A stretch of DNA of 64,000 bases from Herbaspirillum sp. RTI4. GTDB taxonomy: Bacteria; Pseudomonadota; Gammaproteobacteria; Burkholderiales; Burkholderiaceae_D. Location of the stretch: contig NZ_JAVIWQ010000002.1 in the NCBI RefSeq assembly GCF_034313965.1, positions 992,001 to 1,056,000 of the forward strand, written 5' to 3'. Every line of letters begins with the position of its first letter. The stretch's first letter is position 1. Position numbers and translations under genes: made by a program. Positions 41,157 through 50,151 of the stretch are shown piece by piece. The notes under the pieces were generated by a model, which was given only the letters and a program-made list of their open reading frames with translations, did no database searches and was not told the origin of the DNA.

Positions 41157-42812
41157 TTAGCTTACCAGCAGTGGTGTTGAAGAGGGTGTGATATCGCGGA
41201 TTTGTCTCGATCCGGCGCGAGGGCTTGCGGTGGGCCTTTTGATGGACTGTCCGGTGGCATGTTCATCCAGATTGAAAACACTGACGGCTTGCGAGAGTTC
41301 TTCTGCCTGTTCCTGCATCGATGATGCGGCAGCCGCCGCTTGTTCCACCAGCGCTGCATTTTGCTGCGTGACTTCATCCATTTGCGTAATGGCGCGATTG
41401 ACCTCTTCAATGCCGTTGCTCTGTTCCTGACTGGCCTGACTGATTTCGCCCACGATATCGGTGACGCGCTTGACGCTGGCGACCACTTCATTGATCGTGC
41501 CGCCGGTCTGTTTAACGAGCAGCGATCCGGCATCGGCTTTGTTGACCGAGTCGCCGATCAGTGTTTTGATTTCCTTTGCGGCAGCGGCGGAGCGTTGCGC
41601 CAGCGAACGTACCTCACTGGCGACCACGGCAAATCCGCGGCCCTGTTCGCCGGCGCGTGCGGCTTCCACTGCGGCATTCAAGGCAAGAATGTTGGTCTGA
41701 AAAGCAATGCCGTCAATCACGCTGATGATGTCGACGATCTTGCGTGCGGAATGGTTGATGGCCTCCATTGTGTCGATGATGCGCGCTACCGCCGCACCAC
41801 CTTCGACTGCCACGACGGATGCCGAACTCGCCAGCTGGCTGGCCTGGCGGGCATTGTCGGCGTTTTGCTTGACGGTGGAGGTGAGTTGTTCCATGGCAGA
41901 GGCGGTTTCTTCCAGCGAGCCGGCTTGCTGTTCGGTGCGCGTCGATAAGTCCATGTTTCCTGCCGCAATCTCGTTCGATGAGGTCGCCATGTTGTGCGCG
42001 CCGGTACGGATGCGGGTTACTACAACAGCCAATTGATCGCGCATCGATGCCAGTGCGAACAGAAGACTGCTGCGATCGTTCGGCAGCAAATGAATAGGTA
42101 CCGAAAGATTGCCGGCCGCGATGCTGTTGGCGATGTTTGCCGCATCGCCGGGTTCGCCGCCGAGCTGGCGTTTCAGGCTGCGCGCAATCAGTGCCGCCGC
42201 CGTAATGCCAATCAGAAGCGCCAATAGTCCCAGGCCGCTAATGGTTCCTTGTGCAAAACGGAACATGGCGCTGACATTCCCGGCGCTATTGGTAATGGAC
42301 TTCGCCTGTTCTGCGATCAACAGGTCAAGGCTGGCCAGATAGGCATTGAGTGCAGGTTGAAAATCGGTCTTCTCCATCAAACGCGCGCCGTCGTCGCTGG
42401 TATTTTTTTCTTTCAATAGCAGGGCGCGTATCGCGCTGTAGCGTGTGCGCAATACGGCAACGTCGGCCAGCAGCTTCGTTTCTTCAGGCGTTTTGGCAAA
42501 CGTATCGAGTTGCTTTTGCAGCACGCTGATGTCCTGCGATGTTGCCTTGATCGCGGTTTGCAGTGTTTTGTGTACTTGTGTGTCTACCGATTCAACAATC
42601 GTCACCGTTCTGGAGCCGTTGAGCTGAATAGCAGAACTCCAGGCCCGTACCAGACGTTCCTTGGCCATGTCCTGATTGACCATGGTGTCAGTGAGTGTGC
42701 CAACGCGTTGGAGGTTCCAGACACTCATCAGCGTGATGGCAGCAAGGAAAACAAAAACAAGGGAAAACCCTAAAGCAAGGCGTGTGCTTACTTTCAGGTG
42801 ATGGATATTCAT
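41157..42812 (-). CDS. Methyl-accepting chemotaxis protein
   Basis: A chemoreceptor of 551 residues with a four-helix-bundle-like periplasmic domain (residues ~35-190) between two membrane segments. A HAMP region follows ([26 protein letters not shown]), then the signalling hairpin with [23 protein letters not shown]. The C-terminus ([10 protein letters not shown]) lacks an xWxxF tether. The tip sequence is nearly identical to the two other receptors in this window. The ligand is unknown. Confidence 0.92.
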   Translation of the reverse strand: MNIHHLKVSTRLALGFSLVFVFLAAITLMSVWNLQRVGTLTDTMVNQDMAKERLVRAWSSAIQLNGSRTVTIVESVDTQVHKTLQTAIKATSQDISVLQKQLDTFAKTPEETKLLADVAVLRTRYSAIRALLLKEKNTSDDGARLMEKTDFQPALNAYLASLDLLIAEQAKSITNSAGNVSAMFRFAQGTISGLGLLALLIGITAAALIARSLKRQLGGEPGDAANIANSIAAGNLSVPIHLLPNDRSSLLFALASMRDQLAVVVTRIRTGAHNMATSSNEIAAGNMDLSTRTEQQAGSLEETASAMEQLTSTVKQNADNARQASQLASSASVVAVEGGAAVARIIDTMEAINHSARKIVDIISVIDGIAFQTNILALNAAVEAARAGEQGRGFAVVASEVRSLAQRSAAAAKEIKTLIGDSVNKADAGSLLVKQTGGTINEVVASVKRVTDIVGEISQASQEQSNGIEEVNRAITQMDEVTQQNAALVEQAAAAASSMQEQAEELSQAVSVFNLDEHATGQSIKRPTASPRAGSRQIRDITPSSTPLLVS

Positions 42813-42883
42813 TATCTCGACTCCGGTTTTGTAGAATTTATGATCCGATTCTATATATCAATTGCTTCCTGCGGGAAATTATT

Positions 42884-42926
42884 GACCCCGGTGGGAGCAT
42901 CGGCAGACCCCGGCGGGTCATCGGCA
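42884..42926. repeat. Imperfect 22-bp tandem duplication
   Basis: Two adjacent copies, 42884-42905 and 42906-42926, start GACCCCGG and end CATCGGCA. They lie in the 241-bp gap between the chemoreceptor and the dehydrogenase operon, which diverge from it. They could be a regulator's paired sites. Confidence 0.6.
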
Positions 42927-43053
42927 TAAACGGCCTCAACTTGTGTGAGTGTCAACAAATGCATCTATAATTGCCGGCACTTAATCGGGTCTTCTTTTCC
43001 CGATCTTGCTCCGTTCCACGTGACCACACCGGTTACGTAAAAATAATAAGGTA

Positions 43054-43608
43054 ATGATGAATACCTCCGATCCTGCTGCTGCGACGATCACTCCTTCGCC
43101 CAATGCTGCGCGTCGCTTGTTGTTGACAAGCATTCTTGCCGGCTACGCTTGTTCCTTTCTCACGATTCCTTCCGTCCTCGCTGCACCGGATAATGCGCAA
43201 AAATTGCCGCCTGCCTTCCTGAATGTGTCGCGCTTTCTGACCGGGCACGCGGTACTCGATATGTCGCAGGCCATGCGCCTGTACGCTGCGCTGCTCACGA
43301 ATAACGCTTCCTTCGATACTGAGATGAGCCAGCTGGCCGACTTTATCGCGCAGAATAAATCCGACCCTCTGACCCTGCAGCTGGCGCTGGACGAAGCCAA
43401 AGCACCGTTCGCAAAATTACCGGCGCTGATTGCGACTGCCTGGTTTGTCGGCGTGGTTGGCGGCGGCAAGACCGCGCGCTGCATCACGTACGAAACCAGC
43501 CTGATGCATGTCGCCGTCGCTGATCGTCTTCGCCCGCCTAGTTATGCCTACGGACCGTACGGCAGCTGGAGCCGCAATCCACAGACAGTCACACTGACTG
43601 CCGCTTGA
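43054..43608 (+). CDS. Membrane-bound FAD dehydrogenase, small subunit (FAD-SLDH family)
   Basis: A 184-residue small subunit like those of sorbitol, fructose, gluconate and 2-ketogluconate dehydrogenases. The N-terminus has a twin-arginine-like signal (Arg20-Arg21, then LLLTSILAGYA and a VLAA cleavage site). These complexes export folded flavoprotein through Tat, the small subunit providing the signal. FLNVSRFLTGHAVLD and TAWFVGVVGGG match the family. A TAAGG precedes the ATG. It opens a small-large-cytochrome operon. Confidence 0.87.
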   Translation: MMNTSDPAAATITPSPNAARRLLLTSILAGYACSFLTIPSVLAAPDNAQKLPPAFLNVSRFLTGHAVLDMSQAMRLYAALLTNNASFDTEMSQLADFIAQNKSDPLTLQLALDEAKAPFAKLPALIATAWFVGVVGGGKTARCITYETSLMHVAVADRLRPPSYAYGPYGSWSRNPQTVTLTAA

Positions 43609-43691
43609 ATGTAAAGCTGCTGCGCGCCGCAAGCTCAGGGCTGCGTCGCGCCTATCGCTTATTCAGATGTTCCACAAGATAAGGAAAGTCC

Positions 43692-45290
43692 ATGTCTGAT
43701 CCATTGTCCGCCGATGTCGTTGTCATCGGCTCGGGAATCGTTGGTGCGCTCGCCGCACATCGTCTGGCGCTGCAAGGCGCGTCCGTACTGATACTGGAAG
43801 CCGGGCCGCGCGTTAGTCGTGGCCGCATCGTGGAAAATTTCCGTAACTCACCACGCAAAAACGATTTCATGTCGCCGTACCCACCGTCGGCTCTGGCACC
43901 CCATCCTGTGTATCAGCCGGTGGATAACGAATATCTGGAGCAAGCCGGACCTTATCCCTACAAAGCGGAATACATCCGCATGGTGGGTGGCACAACCTGG
44001 CATTGGGCGGCGCAAGCCTGGCGCGTATTGCCAAACGATTTGCGCATCAAGACTTTGTACGGCGTCGGTCGCGACTGGCCGATTTCTTACGATGATCTGG
44101 AACCGTTTTATTACGAGGCCGAAGTCAAGATGGGCGTGTCCGGCGCACCGAACACTGGTTCGCCGCGCAATAAACCCTTCCCGATGCTGCCGGTAGCGGA
44201 ATCGTTTTTGCAACAGCGCTTCCGCGAACGACTGGCACCCGGCGGTTATGAAGTGGTGGAGAACACCACCGCCCGCAACAGTCGCGCCTATGACGGCCGT
44301 CCTGCGTGCTGCGGCAACAATAATTGCATGCCGATTTGCCCTATCGATGCGCAGTATCACGGCGGGCTGGCAGCCGACGCAGCGGAAAAGGCTGGTGCCA
44401 GATTAGTCGCCAATGCTGTGGTTTATCGTATCGAACACGACGAGAGCGGCCGCATCGTCGCCGTCCATTACTACGACGCGGACAAGCTTTCGCATCGCGT
44501 CACCGGCAAGACCTTCATTCTCGCCGCCAACGGCATCGAGAGCCCGAAACTGCTGTTGCTGTCGGCCAGCGACAAATTCAAGAACGGCCTTGCCAACAGT
44601 TCCGGCAGCGTCGGCCACAATCTGATGGACCATCCGAGTAACGGACTGGTGTTCGACGCCGACGAGGACCTGTGGCCGGGCCGGGGACCGATGAGCCCCG
44701 CGTCGATCAATTCACTGCGCGACGGTGCGTTCCGTTCCGAACATGCAGCGTTCCGCATCGATATTGCCAATTCCTCGCAAGTGTTGTCGGTCACGCAAAA
44801 TCTGATTGCCAAGGGCGTCTATGGCGCGGAGCTGGAACGGCAGATCCGCCAGAATGCGGCGCGTCAATGCAGCATCAAGAATGTGCTGGAAGTCTTGCCG
44901 AATCCGGAAAACCGCATCGTCCTGAGCGACAAAAAAGATGCGCTCGGTATTCCACGGCCGCGTGTGCATTATCAGCTCGACGAGTACGTACACCGTGGCA
45001 TGCTGGTGGCGCGCGAAGAATACACGCGCATTGCGCAATTGATGGGCGGTACCAATCTGCGCTATTCAGCCGATGGGGTGTACGGCAACAATCAGCACAT
45101 TACCGGCACCATGAGCATGGGTAGCGACCCCACCGATTCGGTAGTCGATGGTTTTGGCCGTACGCACGATCACCCGAATCTGTATATCGCCAGCACCGGC
45201 GTCATGCCGACTGCGGCGACGGTGAATTCAACCCTGACCGCCGTGGCCATTGCGCTGCGTTCTGCGGAACACATTCACGCCAACGCCTGA
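43692..45290 (+). CDS. Membrane-bound FAD dehydrogenase, large subunit (GMC oxidoreductase)
   Basis: The catalytic flavoprotein, 532 residues. The FAD loop is VVIGSGIVGALAAHRLALQG at the N-terminus, and GGTTWHWAAQAWR is typical of the gluconate/sorbitol/fructose dehydrogenase group. Cys206, Cys207, Cys212 and Cys216 (CCGNNNCMPICP) form the conserved cluster region, which in fructose dehydrogenase holds a 3Fe-4S centre. C-terminal HITGTMSMG and TVNSTLTAVA complete the active site. The substrate (gluconate, 2-ketogluconate, sorbitol or another polyol) is not decided by sequence. It would oxidise it in the periplasm and pass electrons to the cytochrome subunit. Confidence 0.9.
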   Translation: MSDPLSADVVVIGSGIVGALAAHRLALQGASVLILEAGPRVSRGRIVENFRNSPRKNDFMSPYPPSALAPHPVYQPVDNEYLEQAGPYPYKAEYIRMVGGTTWHWAAQAWRVLPNDLRIKTLYGVGRDWPISYDDLEPFYYEAEVKMGVSGAPNTGSPRNKPFPMLPVAESFLQQRFRERLAPGGYEVVENTTARNSRAYDGRPACCGNNNCMPICPIDAQYHGGLAADAAEKAGARLVANAVVYRIEHDESGRIVAVHYYDADKLSHRVTGKTFILAANGIESPKLLLLSASDKFKNGLANSSGSVGHNLMDHPSNGLVFDADEDLWPGRGPMSPASINSLRDGAFRSEHAAFRIDIANSSQVLSVTQNLIAKGVYGAELERQIRQNAARQCSIKNVLEVLPNPENRIVLSDKKDALGIPRPRVHYQLDEYVHRGMLVAREEYTRIAQLMGGTNLRYSADGVYGNNQHITGTMSMGSDPTDSVVDGFGRTHDHPNLYIASTGVMPTAATVNSTLTAVAIALRSAEHIHANA

Positions 45291-45298
45291 GGATGGAC

Positions 45299-46708
45299 AT
45301 GCCAATCATTAACTCTGCGCGTGTCCGTGCCTGCGCGCTGCCTTTTCTGCTGCTGTGGGCGACGCTGGCGTATGCCGCATCGTCTGACCCTATGCTGCTC
45401 AAGCGTGGTGAATATCTCGCCACCGCCGGCGACTGCATCGCTTGTCACTCAAGCGCCGCCGGCAAGCCGTTTGCCGGTGGCTTGTCGCTTGCCACGCCGC
45501 TCGGCGCGATCGTCTCGACCAATATCACGCCATCGAAAGAACATGGCATCGGTCATTACACGCTGGAGCAATTCGACGCCGCGCTGCGGCACGGCAAGCG
45601 TGCCGATGGCGCGTATCTTTATCCGGCCATGCCTTACACCGCTTACGCCCAACTCAATGGCGAGGATGTGCAGGCGCTGTATGCCTATTTCATGGAAAGC
45701 GTCACGCCGGTTGAGGTGACTCCGCCGCCGACGGTGTTGCCATTTCCGTTCAACATTCGCTGGTCGATGGCCGGATGGAATTTACTGTTCCTGAACGACA
45801 AACCATTCGTGCCGGATCAATCAAAAAGCGTGGAATGGAATCGCGGTGCTTATCTGGTGCAGGGCCTGGCACATTGCAGCACCTGCCACACTCCGCGCAA
45901 TATATTGATGGCAGAAGATTCCTCGCGCAGTCTGGGTGGCGGAGTTGTCGGTACCTGGTACGCGCCCAATATCAGCAGCGACGCCATCAGCGGCATCGGT
46001 GCCTGGAGCGTCGATGAGATTGCGGCTTATTTGCGCACCGGTCGTGTGGCAGGCAAGGCACAGGCAGGCGGTCCTATGGCCGAGGCGATCGACAACAGTT
46101 TCCGTCATCTCAGCGATCCCGATATCAAGGCGATGGCGGTGTATCTCCGCACCACGCCTGCCGTGCGCGATGCTGCTGATACGCAAGCGGCGCATACCTG
46201 GGGTCAGCCGGTGGCAGCGTATGAAGAAGTGCGCGGCATGGAAGTGCCGGCCGACGAAAGCAAATGGAGCGGCGCGCAGCTTTACGATGCGAACTGCGCT
46301 TCTTGTCATAACGCGCGTGGCGAAGGCAGCGCCATGGGTGGCAATGGCGCGGCATTGCCTTCGCTGTTCCACAACACGACGCTGGGTCATGCGAATACCA
46401 ATAATCTGGTGATGGCGATACTCGAGGGCGTGCAGCGTAAAGAGGGCGGGCCTGAGCTGACCATGCCGGCATTCGACCGCAGCCTGAACGACGAGCAGAT
46501 CGTTACCCTGAGCAATTACCTGCTGCACAACTATGGCAACACCGCTTCGCAAGTGATGGCGCAGCAGGTCAAGGTATTGCGCGCCGGTGGCGAACCATCT
46601 TCGCTGGCGTTGGCGGTGCAAATTGCGCTGGGGGTGGCGGTATTCATCTTGCTGCTGGTGCTGGGATGGTTCTTGTGGCGGCGTTTCCGTTCGGCACGGT
46701 CATTGTAA
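45299..46708 (+). CDS. Triheme cytochrome c subunit of FAD dehydrogenase
   Basis: A 469-residue protein with three heme c motifs: CIACH (residue 46), CSTCH (193) and CASCH (333). A signal peptide (FLLLWATLAYA) starts it, and a C-terminal membrane anchor (LAVQIALGVAVFILLLVLGWFLW) ends it. It carries electrons from the flavoprotein to quinone or the oxidase. ATG at 45299 has GAGGA five bases upstream; ATG at 45293 is possible. It lies 8 bp after the large-subunit stop, giving the SLC gene order. Confidence 0.92.
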   Translation: MPIINSARVRACALPFLLLWATLAYAASSDPMLLKRGEYLATAGDCIACHSSAAGKPFAGGLSLATPLGAIVSTNITPSKEHGIGHYTLEQFDAALRHGKRADGAYLYPAMPYTAYAQLNGEDVQALYAYFMESVTPVEVTPPPTVLPFPFNIRWSMAGWNLLFLNDKPFVPDQSKSVEWNRGAYLVQGLAHCSTCHTPRNILMAEDSSRSLGGGVVGTWYAPNISSDAISGIGAWSVDEIAAYLRTGRVAGKAQAGGPMAEAIDNSFRHLSDPDIKAMAVYLRTTPAVRDAADTQAAHTWGQPVAAYEEVRGMEVPADESKWSGAQLYDANCASCHNARGEGSAMGGNGAALPSLFHNTTLGHANTNNLVMAILEGVQRKEGGPELTMPAFDRSLNDEQIVTLSNYLLHNYGNTASQVMAQQVKVLRAGGEPSSLALAVQIALGVAVFILLLVLGWFLWRRFRSARSL

Positions 46709-46714
46709 AAACAT

Positions 46715-46740
46715 CAGGCAATGCCAGCGTGCATTGCCTG
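46715..46740 (-). terminator. Stem-loop terminator between convergent genes
   Basis: A perfect 10-bp stem, CAGGCAATGC with GCATTGCCTG, and a 6-nt loop. On the minus strand it is followed by ATGTTTTTAC, so it is best placed to terminate the amidohydrolase transcript. It may also act weakly on the cytochrome operon. Confidence 0.7.
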
Positions 46741-46753
46741 AATCGACATGCCC

Positions 46754-47944
46754 TTAGGCCGGCAATAAACGCTCGGCCAGCTTTACCCAGTAACTCGCGC
46801 CTATGGGCAGCAAGTCATCGTTGAAATCGTAACTGGTGTTGTGCAGCATGCAGGGCCCCAATCCATGTCCATGATCACGGTGGCCTCCATCGCCATTGCC
46901 GATGAGCGCGTAACAGCCGGGCTTTTCCTGCAGCATGAAGGAAAAGTCTTCTGCGCTCAGCGGCGCTTCAATATCGGCATCCACTTTGTCGGCACCGACC
47001 AGCGCACGCATGACTTCCACGCACACCGCCGTTTCATCCGGATGGTTAATGGTCGGCGGATAGTTGCGATCAAAATCGATCTCGGCTTCGCAACCGAATC
47101 CATGAGCCAGATGTTCTGACAGGGCGCGCAGGCGGATTTCGATCAGGTCCAGCACTTCGTTCGAGAACGTTCTGACCGTACCGCCCAGCCATCCGAAATC
47201 GGGAATCACGTTGGTGGCATCTCCTGCGTGCATCTGGGTGATCGATAACACGGCAGCGTCGCTCGGTTTTTTGTTGCGCGTGAGAATAGTTTGCAACGCC
47301 TGCGCCAGTGATGCCATTGCCGCGACCGGATCAATCGCGTTGTGTGGCAAGGCGGCATGTGAGCCTTTTCCATGCAAGGTAATTTTGAACGAGCTGCTCG
47401 ATGCCATGATGGCGCCCGACTTCACGCCGAAGACGCCCAGCGGCATGCCGGGCCAGTTGTGCAGGCCGTAGACCGATTCCATTGCAAATTTGTCGAACAG
47501 CCCGTCTTCTATCATTTTCGCAGCGCCGCCGCCTTTCTCTTCTGCCGGCTGAAAAATCACATACACAGTGCCGTCGAATTGACGGGTGGTATTCAGGTGC
47601 CATGCGGCCGCCAGCAACATGGCGGTATGGCCGTCGTGGCCGCAAGCATGCATTTTTCCGGCATGTTGTGACGCGTGTGAAAAAGTGTTCGTTTCCTGAA
47701 TCGGCAGCGCATCCATATCGGCCCGCAGACCGATAGCGCGTTTGCTGGTACCGGCACGAATGACGCCCACCACGCCGGTGCCGCCCAAACCGCGATGCAC
47801 CGGAATGTCCCAGCGCTCCAATTGGGCCGCAACGATGTCGGAAGTGCGCTGCTCTTCAAAGCTGAGTTCCGGGTGCGCGTGCAAATCGCGCCGAATAAGG
47901 GAGAATTCTGCCCGCGATGTTTCCAGTGCTTTGATCAGGTTCAT
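46754..47944 (-). CDS. M20 family amidohydrolase (hippurate hydrolase-like)
   Basis: A 396-residue metallo-amidohydrolase. It starts with IRRDLHAHPELSFEEQRTS, followed by GLRADMDALPIQE and HACGHDGHTAMLLAAA, which carry the metal ligands. QPAEEKGGGAAKMIEDGLF contains the catalytic Glu pair. C-terminal DDLLPIGASYWVKLAE is typical of the HipO/AbgB/ThrZ-like amidohydrolases. The natural substrate, an N-acyl amino acid, is uncertain. No partner gene is adjacent. Confidence 0.9.
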   Translation of the reverse strand: MNLIKALETSRAEFSLIRRDLHAHPELSFEEQRTSDIVAAQLERWDIPVHRGLGGTGVVGVIRAGTSKRAIGLRADMDALPIQETNTFSHASQHAGKMHACGHDGHTAMLLAAAWHLNTTRQFDGTVYVIFQPAEEKGGGAAKMIEDGLFDKFAMESVYGLHNWPGMPLGVFGVKSGAIMASSSSFKITLHGKGSHAALPHNAIDPVAAMASLAQALQTILTRNKKPSDAAVLSITQMHAGDATNVIPDFGWLGGTVRTFSNEVLDLIEIRLRALSEHLAHGFGCEAEIDFDRNYPPTINHPDETAVCVEVMRALVGADKVDADIEAPLSAEDFSFMLQEKPGCYALIGNGDGGHRDHGHGLGPCMLHNTSYDFNDDLLPIGASYWVKLAERLLPA

Positions 47945-48415
47945 ATCTACGACCGTAAAAAATTAAAAATGGATGTCTATCCCGACCCTATCAATGCTGC
48001 AATTTCCGTGCCTTTGCAGCGCTGTGGTGGTGCCCGGCATGGCGGTCAGTGTGCAAAAGAAAAGCAGCCTTAACAAAGCATTGAGGAGTGACGCTTCGTT
48101 TTAAGTAAATTATTTATACTTGAAAATCACTATTTTTGCTGGATGTTTGTATGGAGTCTCTGATTAAGCTGCTGCTGCTGCTGCGCCATGCAATCGCAGT
48201 CCTGAGCTTACGCCGCTCGCTACGCTTACTCAGAGGCTCCTATTTTTAAAACCAGATGGGAAATCGTCGCGGAAGTCCGGTTGGATGTTGTTTGCAGGCG
48301 TGTGGTACGTATATTGCTCAGACCTCTTCGACTATGCAGGTTCGGTTCTTGTCATTCCCATTTTGGTGCGTGCAACACAGACGCGCTTGGCTGCCAACAT
48401 TCAATCGGAGTAAAA
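47945..48415. other. Intergenic region with hairpin repeat
   Basis: 471 bases with no gene. It contains the hairpin repeat at 48153-48240 and the leaders of two divergent genes. Nothing else was recognised. Confidence 0.5.
48153..48240. repeat. Dispersed hairpin repeat, copy 2
   Basis: Arms GGAGTCTCTGATTAAG (48153-48168) and CTTACTCAGAGGCTCC (48225-48240) pair with two mismatches. Bases 48204-48236 match 56871-56903 at 30 of 33 positions. A (GCT)5 run lies at 48168-48182. The right arm is followed by TATTTTT, so it could also terminate transcription on the plus strand. Confidence 0.72.
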
Positions 48416-49213
48416 ATGAAATTCGCAAAAATCCTGGGAATCTTTTCCGTCAGTGTGCTGGCCGTCGCTGTGCAAAATGCCAGCGCCGACGCCTTGGCCG
48501 ATATCCAAAAATCCGGCGTGGTGCATATTGCCGTGCCGCAGGATACCCAGCCATATGGTTCTGTTAATTCGAGTTTGGAATTACAGGGGCTGGATATCGA
48601 TGTGTCCCGATTGATCGCGAAAAGTCTGGGCGTGAAAGTGGTGTTGGTGCCGGTTGCCAGCGCCAATCGTATTCCTTACCTGCAGACGCACAAGGTCGAT
48701 CTGGTGGTGTCAACGCTGGGGAAAAATGCCGAGCGTGAAAAAGTCATCAGCTTTTCGCAGCCCTATGCGCCTTATAACAATAGCCTCTTTGGAGCGGCCG
48801 ACATCAAGGTCGCCGGCCCGGCAGATATGGCCAATAAAACGGTCGGGGTTGCGCGTGGGACGTTCGAAGATATTTTGCTGACGCAGACGGTGCCTGCCAG
48901 CGCAGTGATCAAGCGTTATGAAGATAACAACACGCTGATTTCGGCGTATGTGTCGGGTCAGATCAAGCTCATCGGAACCGGCGATTTCGTCGCTGTGACC
49001 CTGGGTGATAAGGACCCTGCGCACAGGCCGGTGATGAAATACATCATTCAGGAATCGCGCTGTCTGGTGGGTCTGAACAAGGATGAGCCGGCGCTGATGG
49101 CAAAGGTCAACGAGGCGCTGACGAAAGCCAAGAAATCAGGCGAACTCACCGGGCTGGTTAATAAGTGGCTGCACGTGCCGCTGCCTGAAAAAATGGCGAC
49201 TGCTTTCGAATAA
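48416..49213 (+). CDS. Amino-acid-type ABC transporter substrate-binding protein (family 3)
   Basis: A 265-residue periplasmic binding protein. The signal peptide (ILGIFSVSVLAVAVQNASA) ends near residue 24. Then come VVHIAVPQDTQPYG, LQGLDIDVSRLIAKSLGVKV and VDLVVSTLGKNAEREKVISFSQPY, the pattern of polar amino-acid receptors. No permease or ATPase lies nearby, so it is an orphan receptor or uses a distant transporter. The ATG at 48416 has CGGAG eight bases before it. A 13-bp tandem array begins at its stop codon. Confidence 0.9.
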   Translation: MKFAKILGIFSVSVLAVAVQNASADALADIQKSGVVHIAVPQDTQPYGSVNSSLELQGLDIDVSRLIAKSLGVKVVLVPVASANRIPYLQTHKVDLVVSTLGKNAEREKVISFSQPYAPYNNSLFGAADIKVAGPADMANKTVGVARGTFEDILLTQTVPASAVIKRYEDNNTLISAYVSGQIKLIGTGDFVAVTLGDKDPAHRPVMKYIIQESRCLVGLNKDEPALMAKVNEALTKAKKSGELTGLVNKWLHVPLPEKMATAFE

Positions 49214-49288
49214 GCATTTGCAGTAAGCAGTTGCAGTAAGCAGTTGCAGTAAGAAGTTGCACCAAGCAGTTGCACCAAGCATTGACAG
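49211..49288 (+). repeat. Six tandem 13-bp repeats beginning at a stop codon
   Basis: Six near-identical units of TAAGCAGTTGCAG run without spacers; the TAA of the first is the stop of the binding-protein gene. Units 2 and 3 are identical, the others differ by one to a few bases. Because 13 is not a multiple of 3, TAA codons fall in all frames. Confidence 0.8.
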
Positions 49289-49383
49289 TAAGCGGTGAAT
49301 TTTGCGGCTGAATGGAGCGCTTTCTCTGCGCCCGACTTTACTAACGTAGAGCCGGGCGCAGGCGCTTTGAACAGGACAGTGAA

Positions 49384-50127
49384 TCAATCGGGCTCAATTA
49401 CCACCTGCACCGCATCACTGCAAAAATGGGAAATGCCGTATTCGATTGCCTGTCCGTCGGCATCAACATACACCGATTCCACCGACAGGATGGGCATAGA
49501 AGCCGGCTGGCCGAGTTGTTGCGCGATATTTTTTTCTGGCAGACGTGCCGTCACGCGGCTCATGCGGCGCTGAAATTGCGTCACGCCGAATTGCATCAGC
49601 GCCAGATGGGTTTTGCCGGTTGCAGCATAAATTTCAGCCAGACCCGCAAAGCGCGGCAACGGGAAATACTGGGTACACACCCCGACAATTTTTTCATTCA
49701 CGATATCGAGCGAATCGATGCGGAGTACGCTGGCATGTTCCGGCAAATCCAGCAACTGACGCACCTCGGCATCCGCGTCCAATTCCGACCATTGCAACAC
49801 CCGGCTATTGCCGACCTGACGCGCCTTGGCAATGCTATGGGCAAAACGCGTGCTGCGGCCGACCTGATAATCGATCACGTCATTGCGCACGAAAGTGCCG
49901 CGCCCATGCTCGACATTCACCATGCCGCGATCGACCAGCGCTTTGACCGCTTGCCTGACCGTATGCCGGTTGACGCGAAAACGCTCGGCGAGAACCGATT
50001 CGTTCGGCAATTGATTCTTAAGATGGCCGGCCAGAATATCGAGACTGAGCGCCTCCTCAATCTGACGCCAGACGCTGATGCCCGCGCTGCGGACGATGGG
50101 TTTTTGATGCACAGTGGAATCCGTCAT
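49384..50127 (-). CDS. phnF: GntR/UTRA transcriptional regulator of phosphonate metabolism (PhnF-like)
   Basis: A 247-residue regulator. The N-terminal winged helix has WRQIEEALSLDILAG, LPNESVLAERFRVNRHTVRQAVKAL and a wing of GRGTFV. The UTRA ligand domain follows with YFPLPRFAGLAEIYAATGKTH and ESVYVDADGQAIEYG. It is the last gene of the phosphonate operon, 24 bp after the flavoenzyme gene, and probably controls it. The ligand is probably a phosphonate or phosphate intermediate. Confidence 0.87.
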   Translation of the reverse strand: MTDSTVHQKPIVRSAGISVWRQIEEALSLDILAGHLKNQLPNESVLAERFRVNRHTVRQAVKALVDRGMVNVEHGRGTFVRNDVIDYQVGRSTRFAHSIAKARQVGNSRVLQWSELDADAEVRQLLDLPEHASVLRIDSLDIVNEKIVGVCTQYFPLPRFAGLAEIYAATGKTHLALMQFGVTQFQRRMSRVTARLPEKNIAQQLGQPASMPILSVESVYVDADGQAIEYGISHFCSDAVQVVIEPD

Positions 50128-50151
50128 GCGTAAATGTGAAGTGCCTTCAGG

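Noticed and set aside
49211..49288. Tandem repeats considered as a CRISPR array
   Set aside because: Units are 13 bp without spacers, and no cas genes are in the window.
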